NCBI RefSeq assembly: GCF_000422725.1
Contig: NZ_AUGP01000003.1
Location: 32,567 to 96,566 of the forward strand
Source of the DNA: Flavobacterium subsaxonicum WB 4.1-42 = DSM 21790
GTDB taxonomy: Bacteria; Bacteroidota; Bacteroidia; Flavobacteriales; Flavobacteriaceae
DNA: 64,000 bases
Direction of reading: 5' to 3'
Positions within the stretch are counted from its first letter, which is position 1; every line of letters starts with the position of its first letter. A program made the position numbers and the translations under genes. Below the pieces are notes generated by a model. The model was not told where the DNA came from. It made no database searches and worked only from the letters and a program-made list of their open reading frames with translations. Shown in pieces: positions 43,638 through 54,071 of the stretch.

Positions 43638-46600
43638 GTGAGTAAAACTGCATTTTCGGTATACAACGCTTCGGCGGGCTCCGGCAAAACCTATACCCTG
43701 GTTAAAGAATACCTGCGCATTTTGCTGCAGGCCCCTACCGATGATGCCTACCGCCGCATACTCGCCATTACCTTTACCAACAAAGCGGTGGAGGAAATGA
43801 AGGGCCGTATTATACTCAACCTCTCCGACTTTAGTAAAGACGATCCGGGCGACCGTGCAGAATCGTTAATGAAGGTACTTTCTGTTGAGACGGGCCTCTC
43901 TTTGGCGACCATAAAAGACAAGAGCCGCGCCATTATAAAAAACATCATACATAACTACGCATCGTTTGATATTAGTACCATAGACCGTTTTACGCACAAG
44001 GTTATCCGTGCATTTGCACACGATTTAAATTTGTCGGTTTCGTTTGACGTGTCGCTGGAGACCGATATTTTATTGCAGGAAGCTGTAGACGCTATTATTG
44101 CCAAGGCGGGCGATGATGAGGTGCTTACCGCCCTGTTGGTAGATTTTTCGTTAGATAAGCTGGATAACGATAAGAGTTGGGATGTTACCCGCGAGCTCTT
44201 TGAAACCGGGCGACTACTGGTAGACGAGAACAACCGTAACGAACTGGTGCAGTTTAAAGATAAAAGTATTGAGGAGTTTCTATTCATAAAAGAAAAATTA
44301 AAAGAGTCGGTTGCAGCGTTAGAAGCAGAATGTTCGGCGCTGGCCGATGAAATGACGGCGCTGCTGGATGGTAGCGGAGTAGACCCCAAGTCGTTCTCGG
44401 CAGGGCATTTTCCTAACCATATAGGTTACATAAAAGAAGGCAGGCTAACATCATCACACAAAAAATACCACGAATCCGAGGATATTAAAATAAACAAAAC
44501 CGCGAAGGACAGGCTGGTTATAGAAGGCCTGCTGGACCCGCTTTTGGTGCTGCTTAAAAAGGTGTACAAAAACTACGAGAAAAAGAATTTTTATACGGCC
44601 TTCCTTAAAAATATAACACCGCTATCGCTCTTAAATTCGATAGGCCAGGAACTGGAGCGCATCCAGAAAGAGCAGAATGTACTGAGCATATCAGAGTTTA
44701 ATGCCATTATTCACCGCGAAATACAAAACCAGCCTGCACCCTTTATATACGAGCGCTTGGGCGAACGCTACCGCCACTTTTTTATAGACGAGTTTCAGGA
44801 TACATCGCAAATGCAGTGGCATAACCTTATCCCGCTCATTGACAATGCCCTTGCGGGCGAAGACCCGCTGGCCGGGCCGGGATCGTTAATGATAGTGGGC
44901 GACCCAAAACAGTCTATCTACCGTTGGCGTGGTGGCAAGGCAGAGCAGTTTATAGAACTGGGCAAAGGCCACAACCCGTTTAGTAACCCAAGCCGCGAAA
45001 CCATTCCGTTGGGTACTAACTTTAGGAGCTACAGCGAGGTTATAGGATTTAATAACAACTTTTTCTCATTCCTTTCGGGCGAATTCGACAACCAGGATTA
45101 CAGCGCCATGTATGCCGCCAGCATTCAGGAAATAAACCCTAAACTGGGCGGCTACGTAAACATATCGTTCCTGCCGGAAATTGAGCAGGAGCTGGACGAA
45201 GACACCGATAAGAACGACCTGTACCTTGCCGCAACGCTTGCCGTTATCCGCAAAGCACAGGCGCAGGGTTTTCAGTATAAAGATATTGTGCTGCTTACCC
45301 GTAAAAGGCAGCCCGGCATATTGCTGGCCAACTACCTTACAGAGAATGCCATACCCATTTTATCATCTGAAACACTTTTAATTGAGAACGCCACCGAGGT
45401 TAAACTTATCATCAACCTGCTGCGTTACCTAAAAAGTAACGAGAATGTAGAGGCTAAGGCCCACTTTTTATACTTTGCTGCCAACACGCAAACCGATGCC
45501 GGCATACACGATTTTATTGCCCAGGGCATGGCGCAGCCCGATGAAGACGCGCTCGAAAAATGGCTGGCCAATTACAACATTAGCATATCGTTTAAAAGCT
45601 GCCGTAAAAAATCGCTTTACGAGGCGGTAGAAACTATTATAGATGCTTTTATTAAAGCCAAGAGTAACCAGAGTTACGTGCAGTATTTTTTGGACCTGGT
45701 TTTAGAGCGCGACATCCGTACGCAAAGCGGCATCTCCGACTTTTTAGAATATTGGGATAATAATGGGTCAAAATTCAGCATACCATCGCCGGAAGGCAAC
45801 GATGCCGTACGGATAATGACGATACATAAGAGTAAGGGTCTGGAGTTTCCGGTTGTGATATTTCCGTTTGCCGAAGAAGACTACGCCCGCTCCCGCCGCG
45901 ATAAGCTGTGGCTGGAACTGGACGATGAAACCTTCGAATTCCAGAAAGCATTAATAGACAGCAGCAAGGCTGTTGCCGAATATGGCGAAAAAGCCGCCGA
46001 AATGTATTTTATAAAGAGCCAGGAAGAACTGCTGGACAACATAAATATACTTTATGTAGCGCTAACCCGCGCCGAAGAGCAGCTGTACATTATATCTAAC
46101 CGCAATTTTACATCGAGGGGTGAGCTTACCAACAACATGTCGAGTTACTTTATAAAGTTCCTGCAGCAAAAGCAATTGTTTGATAACACGGTTGCCGAAT
46201 ATGAGTTTGGCAATGTCACGCGCCTCTCTGCACCCGAAACACACGTGGGCGGGCAGCATACTATTAAAGTGGTAAAAGAGCATTTTAATCCGCGATCGGT
46301 TAAAATTGCGCAGCGCGAATCGCTTATGTGGGGCAGCACGCAGTTGCAGGCCATAGAGTTTGGTAACGTTACGCACGAAATATTATCGTACATAAAAACA
46401 GAGAACGATATTCCTGTCGCGATCATGAAAGCCATAGAAAACGGACTTATCATTCACTCACAAAAAGACGAGGTAGAAAAAACGCTAAATGCAGTTATTT
46501 TTCATCCGGAACTGAACATATTTTTCGCCGAGGGCAATACTATTTTTAACGAGCAGAGCATTATTGCCCCGCAAACCGCCAACATTAAACCCGACAGGGT

Positions 46601-46775
46601 AGCCGTGCGCGATGGCAAGGCGTATTTGCTGGATTATAAAACCGGGGCACATTTAGATAAGTATGCAAAGCAGCTGGCAGGCTATCAAAACGCATTGCAG
46701 GCTATGGGACTGCAAGTGGCTAAAAAAACACTTGTATATATAGGAGAGAACATCGAGATTGTAAATCTTGATTAA
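43638..46775 (+). CDS. AddA-like UvrD-family helicase/exonuclease
   Basis: 1045 aa from a GTG at 43638 (MSKTAFSVYNASAGSGKTYTLVKEYL). The Walker A is at about residues 11-18. Motif II is FFIDEFQDTSQMQW, motif III VGDPKQSIYRWRGG. The later helicase motifs are IMTIHKSKGLEFPVVIFPF and LYVALTRAEEQLYI. A C-terminal PD-(D/E)XK nuclease (RVAVRDGKAYLLDYKTGAH) completes the AddA/RecB layout. It probably resects double-strand breaks for RecA together with the AddB-like protein at 49687. The two genes are separated here by kbl and an OmpA gene. Confidence 0.9.
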   Translation: MSKTAFSVYNASAGSGKTYTLVKEYLRILLQAPTDDAYRRILAITFTNKAVEEMKGRIILNLSDFSKDDPGDRAESLMKVLSVETGLSLATIKDKSRAIIKNIIHNYASFDISTIDRFTHKVIRAFAHDLNLSVSFDVSLETDILLQEAVDAIIAKAGDDEVLTALLVDFSLDKLDNDKSWDVTRELFETGRLLVDENNRNELVQFKDKSIEEFLFIKEKLKESVAALEAECSALADEMTALLDGSGVDPKSFSAGHFPNHIGYIKEGRLTSSHKKYHESEDIKINKTAKDRLVIEGLLDPLLVLLKKVYKNYEKKNFYTAFLKNITPLSLLNSIGQELERIQKEQNVLSISEFNAIIHREIQNQPAPFIYERLGERYRHFFIDEFQDTSQMQWHNLIPLIDNALAGEDPLAGPGSLMIVGDPKQSIYRWRGGKAEQFIELGKGHNPFSNPSRETIPLGTNFRSYSEVIGFNNNFFSFLSGEFDNQDYSAMYAASIQEINPKLGGYVNISFLPEIEQELDEDTDKNDLYLAATLAVIRKAQAQGFQYKDIVLLTRKRQPGILLANYLTENAIPILSSETLLIENATEVKLIINLLRYLKSNENVEAKAHFLYFAANTQTDAGIHDFIAQGMAQPDEDALEKWLANYNISISFKSCRKKSLYEAVETIIDAFIKAKSNQSYVQYFLDLVLERDIRTQSGISDFLEYWDNNGSKFSIPSPEGNDAVRIMTIHKSKGLEFPVVIFPFAEEDYARSRRDKLWLELDDETFEFQKALIDSSKAVAEYGEKAAEMYFIKSQEELLDNINILYVALTRAEEQLYIISNRNFTSRGELTNNMSSYFIKFLQQKQLFDNTVAEYEFGNVTRLSAPETHVGGQHTIKVVKEHFNPRSVKIAQRESLMWGSTQLQAIEFGNVTHEILSYIKTENDIPVAIMKAIENGLIIHSQKDEVEKTLNAVIFHPELNIFFAEGNTIFNEQSIIAPQTANIKPDRVAVRDGKAYLLDYKTGAHLDKYAKQLAGYQNALQAMGLQVAKKTLVYIGENIEIVNLD

Positions 46776-46779
46776 TCTA

Positions 46780-46890
46780 TTTCGCAAAGAACCACAAAGA
46801 AGGCACAAAGATTCGCAAAGAAATTTTACGCTAACTTTTGGCTTTGTGTAACTTTGCGGCTTCTTAGCGCATCTTTGTGAAACAAAATAA
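46780..46890. repeat. Degenerate CGCAAAG-type dispersed repeat
   Basis: CGCAAAGAACCACAAAGAA, GGCACAAAG and TTCGCAAAG are followed by the reverse-oriented CTTTGTGTAACTTTGCGGC and CATCTTTGTG. This is a repeat of A-rich words in both orientations between the AddA-like gene and kbl. I see no promoter of the standard type here. Confidence 0.45.
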
Positions 46891-46916
46891 AGACAACAAA
46901 CTGAAAACTTAAAACC

Positions 46917-48110
46917 ATGTACGGAAAAATTAAAGAACACCTTACAGCCGAATTAGAATCTATTAAAGAGAACGGCCTGTTTAAAAAAGAACGTATAATA
47001 GCATCGCCGCAAGGGGCAGAAATTACCCTGGATAGCGGACAAAAAGTATTAAACTTTTGTGCCAACAACTATTTAGGGCTATCGTCTCACCCGGAGGTTA
47101 TACAGGCAGCTAAAGATGCGCTGGACACCCACGGCTTTGGTATGTCGTCAGTCCGTTTTATATGCGGCACGCAGGATATTCATAAAAACCTTGAAAAAGC
47201 CGTAGCTAATTTTTATGGTACCGAAGACACTATATTATATGCCGCTGCCTTTGATGCTAACGGTGGGGTGTTTGAACCGCTGTTGGGCGAAGAGGATGCT
47301 ATAATATCAGACAGTCTTAACCACGCTTCTATTATAGATGGTGTGCGCCTTTGTAAAGCAGCGCGCTACCGTTATGAGAACAGCAATATGGAAGAGCTGG
47401 AGCAGCAGCTAATAAAAGCCAATGAAGAAGGCCGCAGGTTTAAGATAATTGTAACCGATGGTGTTTTTTCTATGGATGGCGTTGTTGCCCCATTAGATAA
47501 AATATGCGACCTGGCCGATAAGTATGATGCATTGGTAATGGTAGACGAATGCCACGCAGCCGGTTTTATAGGTGCAACAGGCAAAGGTACGCTTGAGGCT
47601 AAAGGCGTAATGGGCCGTGTAGATATTGTAACCGGTACGTTTGGCAAGGCCCTTGGTGGTGCTATGGGTGGTTATACTACGGGCAAAAAAGAAATTATAG
47701 AACTGCTTAGGCAGCGCTCAAGGCCGTACTTATTCTCTAACTCGCTGGCACCCTCTATAGTAGGGGCATCTTTAAAGGTTTTTGAGCTTTTAGAAAAAGA
47801 TACAAGCTTACGCGATAAACTGGAGTGGAACACTAACTATTTTAAAGAAGGTATTAAGGCAGCAGGCTTTGATATTGTAGACGGAGACTCGGCCATTGTG
47901 CCTGTAATGCTCTATGATGCAAAGCTTTCGCAACAAATGGCCGACCAATTGCTAACCCTTGGCATTTACGTTATAGGGTTTTTCTTCCCGGTAGTACCTA
48001 AAGGAAAAGCGAGAATAAGAGTACAGCTTTCGGCAGCCCATTCTAAAGAAAATTTAGACCACGCAATTGCCGCTTTTACCCAAGTTGGGAAATCGTTAAG
48101 TGTAATTTAA
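46917..48110 (+). CDS. kbl: Glycine C-acetyltransferase (2-amino-3-ketobutyrate CoA ligase)
   Basis: 397 aa, a PLP enzyme of the alpha-oxoamine synthase family. It cleaves 2-amino-3-ketobutyrate with CoA to glycine and acetyl-CoA in threonine breakdown. The start [28 protein letters not shown] and [15 protein letters not shown] are family hallmarks. The PLP Asp region is [13 protein letters not shown] and the Schiff-base Lys lies in [15 protein letters not shown]. The length matches E. coli Kbl (398). Threonine dehydrogenase is not adjacent. It is a single gene between the AddA-like gene and the porin. Confidence 0.93.
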   Translation: MYGKIKEHLTAELESIKENGLFKKERIIASPQGAEITLDSGQKVLNFCANNYLGLSSHPEVIQAAKDALDTHGFGMSSVRFICGTQDIHKNLEKAVANFYGTEDTILYAAAFDANGGVFEPLLGEEDAIISDSLNHASIIDGVRLCKAARYRYENSNMEELEQQLIKANEEGRRFKIIVTDGVFSMDGVVAPLDKICDLADKYDALVMVDECHAAGFIGATGKGTLEAKGVMGRVDIVTGTFGKALGGAMGGYTTGKKEIIELLRQRSRPYLFSNSLAPSIVGASLKVFELLEKDTSLRDKLEWNTNYFKEGIKAAGFDIVDGDSAIVPVMLYDAKLSQQMADQLLTLGIYVIGFFFPVVPKGKARIRVQLSAAHSKENLDHAIAAFTQVGKSLSVI

Positions 48111-48176
48111 CTATAATTTAGCGGGTTTAGTAGGATATTTTGTATTAAAACGTTTTGTTGTTATATTTTAACACAG

Positions 48177-48184
48177 TAATTTTG
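48177..48184 (+). promoter_or_regulatory. Strong promoter for the OmpA-type gene
   Basis: TAATTTTG (TAnnTTTG) lies 37 bp before the ATG, with TTTTGTTG at 48153-48160 as a good -33 region. Confidence 0.65.
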
Positions 48185-48221
48185 TCCTATATAACCTATT
48201 TGTAATTAAAACAAAAAAAGT

Positions 48222-49613
48222 ATGAAACATCTTAACAAACTATTCGTAGCTGCACTTTTAGTCGTAGGACTAAATGTACAAGCGCAGGACGAAGACAACC
48301 CTTGGGCTATATCCTTCGGTGTCAACGCAGTGAGCACACGTTTTGGCGCTGCTTCTAAATTTGAAGACCAATTTGGCGGTTTCTTTAAAACCGATGAGTA
48401 CTGGAACGTACTTCCATCTGTGTCTTACTTAAACGTGTCAAGGCACGTAGGCGACAACTTCTCTTTTGGTATTACAGGATCTGTAAACAAAATTGATAAA
48501 GTTGTTACTCGTCAGCCGGGCGCTACTTACTACGATGTAACAGATCCGGGAGATCTTACTTACTACGGAGTAGACGGTATTATTAAATATGGTTTCCTTC
48601 CAAAAAGCTGGTTTAACCCTTACGTTCACGTTGGTGGAGGTTACACTTGGTTAGATGAGCAAGGTAACGGTACAGTAAACGGTGGTATTGGTATCAACTT
48701 CTGGTTTACAGAAAATGTTGGTCTTACAGTACAATCTACTTACAAACACACATTCGAAGACCAGGCTGAAGCTAATGTGCCTAAGCACATACAGCACTTT
48801 GCAGGTATTACATTTAAATTTGGTGGAAAAGACACTGATAAAGATGGTATCTACGATAAAGACGATGCTTGTCCTGAAGTACCAGGTTTAAAACAATTCC
48901 AAGGATGTCCTGATACAGATTCAGATGGTATTCCTGACAAAGATGATGCATGTCCTACAGAAGCTGGTTTACCAGAATTCCAGGGATGTCCTGATACAGA
49001 CGGTGATGGTATAGCTGATAAAGATGATGCTTGCCCTACAGTTGCCGGTCCTAAAGAACTTAACGGTTGCCCTGATGGCGACGGTGATGGTGTAGCTGAT
49101 AAAGATGACAAATGTCCAGAAGTTGCTGGTCCTAAAGAAAACGGTGGATGCCCATGGCCAGATACTGACGGCGACGGTGTATTAGACAAAGATGATCTTT
49201 GCCCATCAGTTAAAGGTACTGCTGCTAACCGTGGATGTCCTGAAGTTACTGAAGAAGTAATGAAACGTCTTAACGAGTACGCTAAAACTATCCTTTTCAA
49301 TAGTGGTAAAGCTACATTTAAAGAAGAAACTCTTCCGGTACTTGCTTCAATGCTAAGCATCTTTAAAGAGTATCCAAATGCAAGCTTTAGCATCGAAGGT
49401 CACACAGATAGCGATGGTAGCAACGCGCTTAACCAAACATTATCTGAAAACCGTGCTGCTGCTGTTAGAAACTTCTTAGTAGAAAACGGTATACAAGCTG
49501 ACAGGTTAACATCTACAGGATTTGGTGAAACTAAACCAATTGCATCTAACAAAAATGCAAAAGGTAAAGCTCAAAACCGTAGGGTTGAAGTTAAACTTAT
49601 AAAAACTAACTAA
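48222..49613 (+). CDS. OmpA-family outer-membrane protein with TSP3 repeats
   Basis: 463 aa. The signal peptide (about residues 1-21) leads to an eight-strand-type OmpA beta-barrel (about 22-205). Five thrombospondin-type-3, calcium-binding repeats follow (about 206-340; [15 protein letters not shown] and variants). A C-terminal OmpA peptidoglycan-binding domain (about 350-463) has [31 protein letters not shown] and NRRVEVKL. It is a structural porin-like protein joining outer membrane and cell wall. The codon choice (GCT, CCT, GAT, GGT) differs from its neighbours, consistent with very high expression. It is monocistronic with a strong promoter and terminator. Confidence 0.95.
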   Translation: MKHLNKLFVAALLVVGLNVQAQDEDNPWAISFGVNAVSTRFGAASKFEDQFGGFFKTDEYWNVLPSVSYLNVSRHVGDNFSFGITGSVNKIDKVVTRQPGATYYDVTDPGDLTYYGVDGIIKYGFLPKSWFNPYVHVGGGYTWLDEQGNGTVNGGIGINFWFTENVGLTVQSTYKHTFEDQAEANVPKHIQHFAGITFKFGGKDTDKDGIYDKDDACPEVPGLKQFQGCPDTDSDGIPDKDDACPTEAGLPEFQGCPDTDGDGIADKDDACPTVAGPKELNGCPDGDGDGVADKDDKCPEVAGPKENGGCPWPDTDGDGVLDKDDLCPSVKGTAANRGCPEVTEEVMKRLNEYAKTILFNSGKATFKEETLPVLASMLSIFKEYPNASFSIEGHTDSDGSNALNQTLSENRAAAVRNFLVENGIQADRLTSTGFGETKPIASNKNAKGKAQNRRVEVKLIKTN

Positions 49614-49644
49614 TAGTTTTTAAAAAGCTTAAATATTTATAGAG

Positions 49645-49676
49645 AACGCCCCTGATTTATCGGGGGCGTTTTTTTA
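49645..49676 (+). terminator. Intrinsic terminator after the OmpA-type gene
   Basis: AACGCCCC pairs with GGGGCGTT around a 9-nt loop, followed by T-rich sequence. It ends 11 bp before the next start codon. Confidence 0.88.
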
Positions 49677-49686
49677 TTTTTATGCC

Positions 49687-52461
49687 ATGGCAAATCCCAG
49701 CTTTTTAGATAAACTAAGTACAGAGATAATAAACATTTACGGCAGCAACCTGCCCAACATTACCATAGTGCTGCCCAACAAAAGGGCACGCATTTTTTTG
49801 CTTGAGGCGCTTAAAAAGCAGCTGAGCACCACAGTATTTGCACCCAATATTATAAGCATAGAAGATTTTGTGGCCGATGTAGCCGGAATACGATCTATAG
49901 ATGCTATAGAACTGCTCTTTGAGTTTTATAATGTATACCTTGGGCTTACGCCGAAAGACAAGCAACAACCTTTTGAAACCTTTGCCAACTGGGGCAAAAC
50001 CCTTTTGCAGGATTTTAACGAGATAGACCGTTACCTGCTTAACCCATCGCACGTATTATCATACCTTGAAAATATACAGGAAATAGAGCACTGGGCGGTA
50101 GATGTAGACAAGCGCACTACCATGATAGAGGCCTATTTAGAATTCTGGAAACTTCTTCCATCCTATTACAACACCCTATATGCACACCTTTTAGATAAAG
50201 GCGTGGGCTACCAGGGGCTTATATATCGCGAAGCGGTTAGAAACATTACCCATTTTAGCAACAGTTATACACAGGGCCAGCACGTATTTGCAGGCTTTAA
50301 TGCGCTTAATGCTGCCGAAGAAAAAATTATCCAGCACCTTATGTCGGGCGGGCAGGCACGCGTGTACTGGGATATAGACTATGCTTTTTTAAGCGATCCC
50401 TACCACGATGCCGGGCTTTTTATCCGCCGTTTTCAAAAAGACTGGAAACAATACAGCGCCAACCCTTTTGAGTGGATTACCAACGAGTTTAGCCAGGAAA
50501 AGAACATACAGATCATTGGTACACCAAAAACCGTTGGGCAGGCCAAAATTGCGGGCGAAATAACAGAGCAAATTCAAAATGCAGGCTACAGCCTCGATAA
50601 AACAGCGTTGGTTCTTGGCGAAGAAAGCCTTTTAATACCCTTGCTGTACAGCCTTCCGGCCAATGTGGGCAGCCTCAACATTACAATGGGCTACAGCAGC
50701 AAAAACAACCCGGCGCAAATATTGGTGCAAAAGCTGTTTAAAATGCACACCAATGCCATAAACCGAAACGAAAAAAGCTACACGCTGTATTATCGCGAAG
50801 TGCTGGACATCCTTACACACCCTTTGGTGGAGCCGTATGCCGATGCATCGCGTTTGGTAGATACCATCAATAAAAACAATATAACCTTCTTTTCACTCAA
50901 CAAGCTGTTCGAGATTCAGGGCAACGCCACACCGTTTTTCAGGCTCCTGTTTGAACGATGGGACGATAATGTGGGCAATATACTCACGCGCCTTTCTAAC
51001 ATCATGCTGGGCTTAAAATTGTTCCTTAGCACCGATGAAGAAGAGGATAAGATAGCCAAGGCATTCCTGTATTCTATTTTTAAGGTTATCAATAAGCTTA
51101 TCAATTATCACGAGGCCCATCCGCAAATAAATAACCTTACGGTGCTGCATGCTATTTACAAACAGGTAATCGACCTGGCAGAGGTGTCGTTTGAAGGCGA
51201 ACCGCTATTGGGCCTCCAGATCATGGGAGTGCTGGAAAGCCGCGTGCTCGATTTTGAGAATGTTATTATTACGAGTATGAATGAGGGTAAATTTCCTGCG
51301 GGAAAGAGCCAGAATTCGTTTATTCCGTATGATGTAAAGCGCGAGTTAGGATTGCCAACGTATAAAGAAAAAGACGCTATTTACAGCTACCACTTTTACC
51401 ACCTTTTACTCCGCGCCAAAAATATCTACCTGCTTTACAACACCGAAAGCGAGGGCCTCGATGCCGGCGAACGCAGCCGCTTTTTAACCCAGTTAGAAAT
51501 TGAGAAAAAGCCGGCACACAACCTTACCAGCGTTATTTATAACGCCCACCTGCCCGAAAAGGCTTACGAACCCATGACGGTGCCAAAAACCGCCGCCGTA
51601 ACAGAGCGATTAAAAGAAATTGCTACAGGCAAGGGCTTTTCGCCATCGGCGTTAACGGGCTATTTGCGCAACCCCATACAGTTTTACTACCAGCGCATCC
51701 TCCGCATTCGCGAGACCGACGAGGTAGAAGAAAGTATTGCACTTAACACACTGGGTACTATTATTCACGGTGCGTTAGAGGAGCTGTACAAACCGTTTAT
51801 TGGCAAATTCCTTTCAGAACAAAACCTCGCTGCTATGGGCGCCCTGGCTGATGACGAGGTTATGCGCCAGTTTGTTACCGTTTATAAAGAGGGAGAGATT
51901 AGAAAAGGCCGTAACTTATTGGCTTTTGAGGTAGCCAAGCGTAATGTGCACAACTTTTTAAAGCAGGAAAAACAAGACCTGACCGATGGCGATGCTATCA
52001 GGATTATTGCATTGGAGCAAAAATATGAGCGTGTACTTACTGATGAAAGGTTGCCCTATCCGGTAATGATATCGGGTAATATAGACCGTATAGAAGAACG
52101 AAACGGCCGCATACGCATTACTGATTATAAAACCGGTAAGGTAGATAAAGCCAATGTGGTGCTTAAAACCTGGGACGGACTTACAACCGATATTAAAAAC
52201 GACAAAATAATCCAGTTGCTATGCTATGTTTTTATGTACCAACAGCACGCTGAAGGTAAGGAAATAGAGGCGGGTATTATTTCCTTCAAAAACATGAAAA
52301 GCGGCTTTATGGGCTTTAACTTTAAAGATGGCTACGATAAAAGCGCTCCCGTTTTAGATATTGTTGATACCGCCGTTTTAGAAGAATTCAAGTCGCAACT
52401 GGTAACGCTTATTAACGAGATACTAAACGCCGAAATTCCATTTTTAGAAGAGGTAAGGTAG
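49687..52461 (+). CDS. AddB-like PD-(D/E)XK nuclease
   Basis: 924 aa. An inactivated helicase-like N-terminus (NITIVLPNKRARIFLLEALKKQ, no Walker A) is followed by FAGFNALNAAEEKII and VIITSMNEGKFPAGKSQNSFIPYDVKRELGL, typical of AddB. The nuclease core lies near the C-terminus: TLGTIIHGALEELY and NIDRIEERNGRIRITDYKTGK. The block SPSALTGYLRNPIQFYYQRIL has Asn where iron-sulfur AddB proteins have Cys, and no terminal Cys cluster is visible, so this form lacks the 4Fe-4S site. It is expected to pair with the AddA-like protein at 43638. No separate promoter is evident; it starts just after a terminator. Confidence 0.85.
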   Translation: MANPSFLDKLSTEIINIYGSNLPNITIVLPNKRARIFLLEALKKQLSTTVFAPNIISIEDFVADVAGIRSIDAIELLFEFYNVYLGLTPKDKQQPFETFANWGKTLLQDFNEIDRYLLNPSHVLSYLENIQEIEHWAVDVDKRTTMIEAYLEFWKLLPSYYNTLYAHLLDKGVGYQGLIYREAVRNITHFSNSYTQGQHVFAGFNALNAAEEKIIQHLMSGGQARVYWDIDYAFLSDPYHDAGLFIRRFQKDWKQYSANPFEWITNEFSQEKNIQIIGTPKTVGQAKIAGEITEQIQNAGYSLDKTALVLGEESLLIPLLYSLPANVGSLNITMGYSSKNNPAQILVQKLFKMHTNAINRNEKSYTLYYREVLDILTHPLVEPYADASRLVDTINKNNITFFSLNKLFEIQGNATPFFRLLFERWDDNVGNILTRLSNIMLGLKLFLSTDEEEDKIAKAFLYSIFKVINKLINYHEAHPQINNLTVLHAIYKQVIDLAEVSFEGEPLLGLQIMGVLESRVLDFENVIITSMNEGKFPAGKSQNSFIPYDVKRELGLPTYKEKDAIYSYHFYHLLLRAKNIYLLYNTESEGLDAGERSRFLTQLEIEKKPAHNLTSVIYNAHLPEKAYEPMTVPKTAAVTERLKEIATGKGFSPSALTGYLRNPIQFYYQRILRIRETDEVEESIALNTLGTIIHGALEELYKPFIGKFLSEQNLAAMGALADDEVMRQFVTVYKEGEIRKGRNLLAFEVAKRNVHNFLKQEKQDLTDGDAIRIIALEQKYERVLTDERLPYPVMISGNIDRIEERNGRIRITDYKTGKVDKANVVLKTWDGLTTDIKNDKIIQLLCYVFMYQQHAEGKEIEAGIISFKNMKSGFMGFNFKDGYDKSAPVLDIVDTAVLEEFKSQLVTLINEILNAEIPFLEEVR

Positions 52462-52580
52462 AGCGCAGTTTACAGTGTTCAGTCGCAGTTTACAGTTTTT
52501 AGGCTTAAGTAAACGGTAAAGGTAACCCTGAAAGGGTTTTAGATAACCCGGGGCATCGGCCCTGGGGAAATTTGGTTATA
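52462..52580. repeat. Dispersed repeats between the AddB-like gene and pyk
   Basis: CAGTTTACAGTGTTCAG-type words start 5 bp after the stop codon. ACCCTGAAAGGGT and CCCGGGGC..GGCCCTGGGG follow at about 52527-52568, a pattern like the CCCTGAAAGGG/CCCGGGG repeats seen widely in this phylum. Confidence 0.5.
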
Positions 52581-52607
52581 AAAAAAGCTGCCCTAAGGCA
52601 GCTTTTT
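52581..52607. terminator. Bidirectional intrinsic terminator between the AddB-like gene and pyk
   Basis: AAAAAAGCTGCC pairs with GGCAGCTTTTT around CTAA. It has T runs on both strands and lies between convergent genes. Confidence 0.85.
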
Positions 52608-52636
52608 CCACTATATAAAAACGGATAAGAATAAAA

Positions 52637-54067
52637 CTATTCGATTTCAGATACCCTAAGGGTATTTACCATACCGCGTTCTGCAACGGGCATAGCAGCA
52701 AGGTTAATAAGGATGTCTCCTTTTTCAGCATAGCCTTTTTCTTGCGCTATCTGGTTAACCTCTGTTACAGTTTCATCGGTACTAAGCGATTTATCGTAAT
52801 AAAAAGCATTAACACCCCATAAAAGGCTCATTTGTGTAAGTATCCTTTTGTTATCTGTAAACACTAATATTTGAGACATTGGCCTCCATGCAGAAATCTG
52901 GAATGCTGTATAACCGCTATTTGTTAACGTAACAATTGCTTTAGCTTTAATGGTGTTTGCCATTTGTGCAGCGTGGTAGCAAATAGATTTGGTTACAAAA
53001 CGTTTTGTACGCACCTGTGGTGTGTTTTGCGGAACAGTGATTAGCGGAGAATCTTCAACAGCCTCGATAATCTGTGTCATTTTCTCAATAACCTCTACAG
53101 GGTACATACCTACAGATGTTTCGCCAGAAAGCATTACAGCATCGGCACCATCCATTACAGAGTTGGCAACGTCGTTAACCTCGGCACGGGTAGGCGTAAG
53201 GCTTGTAATCATGGTTTCCATCATCTGGGTAGCAACAATTACAGGAATACGGGCCGTTTTAGCACGGTTTATTAGTTTTTTCTGGATAAGTGGTACCTCT
53301 TGTGCCGGAACCTCTACACCAAGGTCGCCACGGGCAACCATAAGGCCGTCGCAAAATGCTACGATCTTGTCTATATTTTCTACCGCTTCCGGTTTCTCAA
53401 TTTTAGCTATAATCGGAATTTTATGGTCTGAATGCTCAGCAATAAGATCCTGAAGGTCTTGTAAGTCTCTTGGCGTACGTACAAAAGAAAGCGCTAACCA
53501 GTCTACATTCTGGCCAATGGCAAAAATAGCATCCCTGATATCTTTTTCTGTAAGGGCCGGTAAAGACACTTTAGTGTTAGGCAGGTTAACCCCTTTTTTA
53601 GATTTAAGCGGGCCACCCTGTACAACTACAGTTTTAACCTCGTCTATTTTATTGGTTTCAATAACCTCAAACATTAGTTTACCATCATCAAGCAAAATCC
53701 TTTCGCCCGGGTTAACGTCGTTAGGAAATTGTTTGTAGTTCATGTAAACCCTGTCTGCTGTACCAATAACATCTTCGGCAGTCTGGAAAGTAATAATATC
53801 GCCTTTATGAACAATAATATCTTCGCCCATAACACCCACACGAAGTTTTGGGCCTTGTAAATCTGCAAGTATAGAGGTGTTGTAGCCAAACTCTTCGTTA
53901 AGTCCGCGGATGATGTCTATACGTTCTTTAACATCGGTATAATCAGCGTGAGAAAAGTTAATCCTGAATACATTTACACCGGCATCGATCATGTTTTTAA
54001 TCACTTCCTTAGTGCTGCATGCAGGGCCTAACGTGGCTACAATTTTGGTTTTTTTTCTTGTCGACAT
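52637..54067 (-). CDS. pyk: Pyruvate kinase
   Basis: 476 aa. It makes pyruvate and ATP from phosphoenolpyruvate and ADP. It starts MSTRKKTKIVATLGPACSTKE. The active-site signature is IPIIAKIEKPEAVENIDKIV and the nucleotide/substrate region is GLMVARGDLGVEVPAQEVPLIQKKLI. TRAEVNDVANSVMDGADAVMLSGETSVG is also conserved. The length matches type II enzymes. It is the last gene of the acpP-fabF-rnc-IPExxxVDY-pyk run, only 4 bp after the IPExxxVDY gene, so the two are cotranscribed. Confidence 0.97.
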   Translation of the reverse strand: MSTRKKTKIVATLGPACSTKEVIKNMIDAGVNVFRINFSHADYTDVKERIDIIRGLNEEFGYNTSILADLQGPKLRVGVMGEDIIVHKGDIITFQTAEDVIGTADRVYMNYKQFPNDVNPGERILLDDGKLMFEVIETNKIDEVKTVVVQGGPLKSKKGVNLPNTKVSLPALTEKDIRDAIFAIGQNVDWLALSFVRTPRDLQDLQDLIAEHSDHKIPIIAKIEKPEAVENIDKIVAFCDGLMVARGDLGVEVPAQEVPLIQKKLINRAKTARIPVIVATQMMETMITSLTPTRAEVNDVANSVMDGADAVMLSGETSVGMYPVEVIEKMTQIIEAVEDSPLITVPQNTPQVRTKRFVTKSICYHAAQMANTIKAKAIVTLTNSGYTAFQISAWRPMSQILVFTDNKRILTQMSLLWGVNAFYYDKSLSTDETVTEVNQIAQEKGYAEKGDILINLAAMPVAERGMVNTLRVSEIE

Positions 54068-54071
54068 TCTA

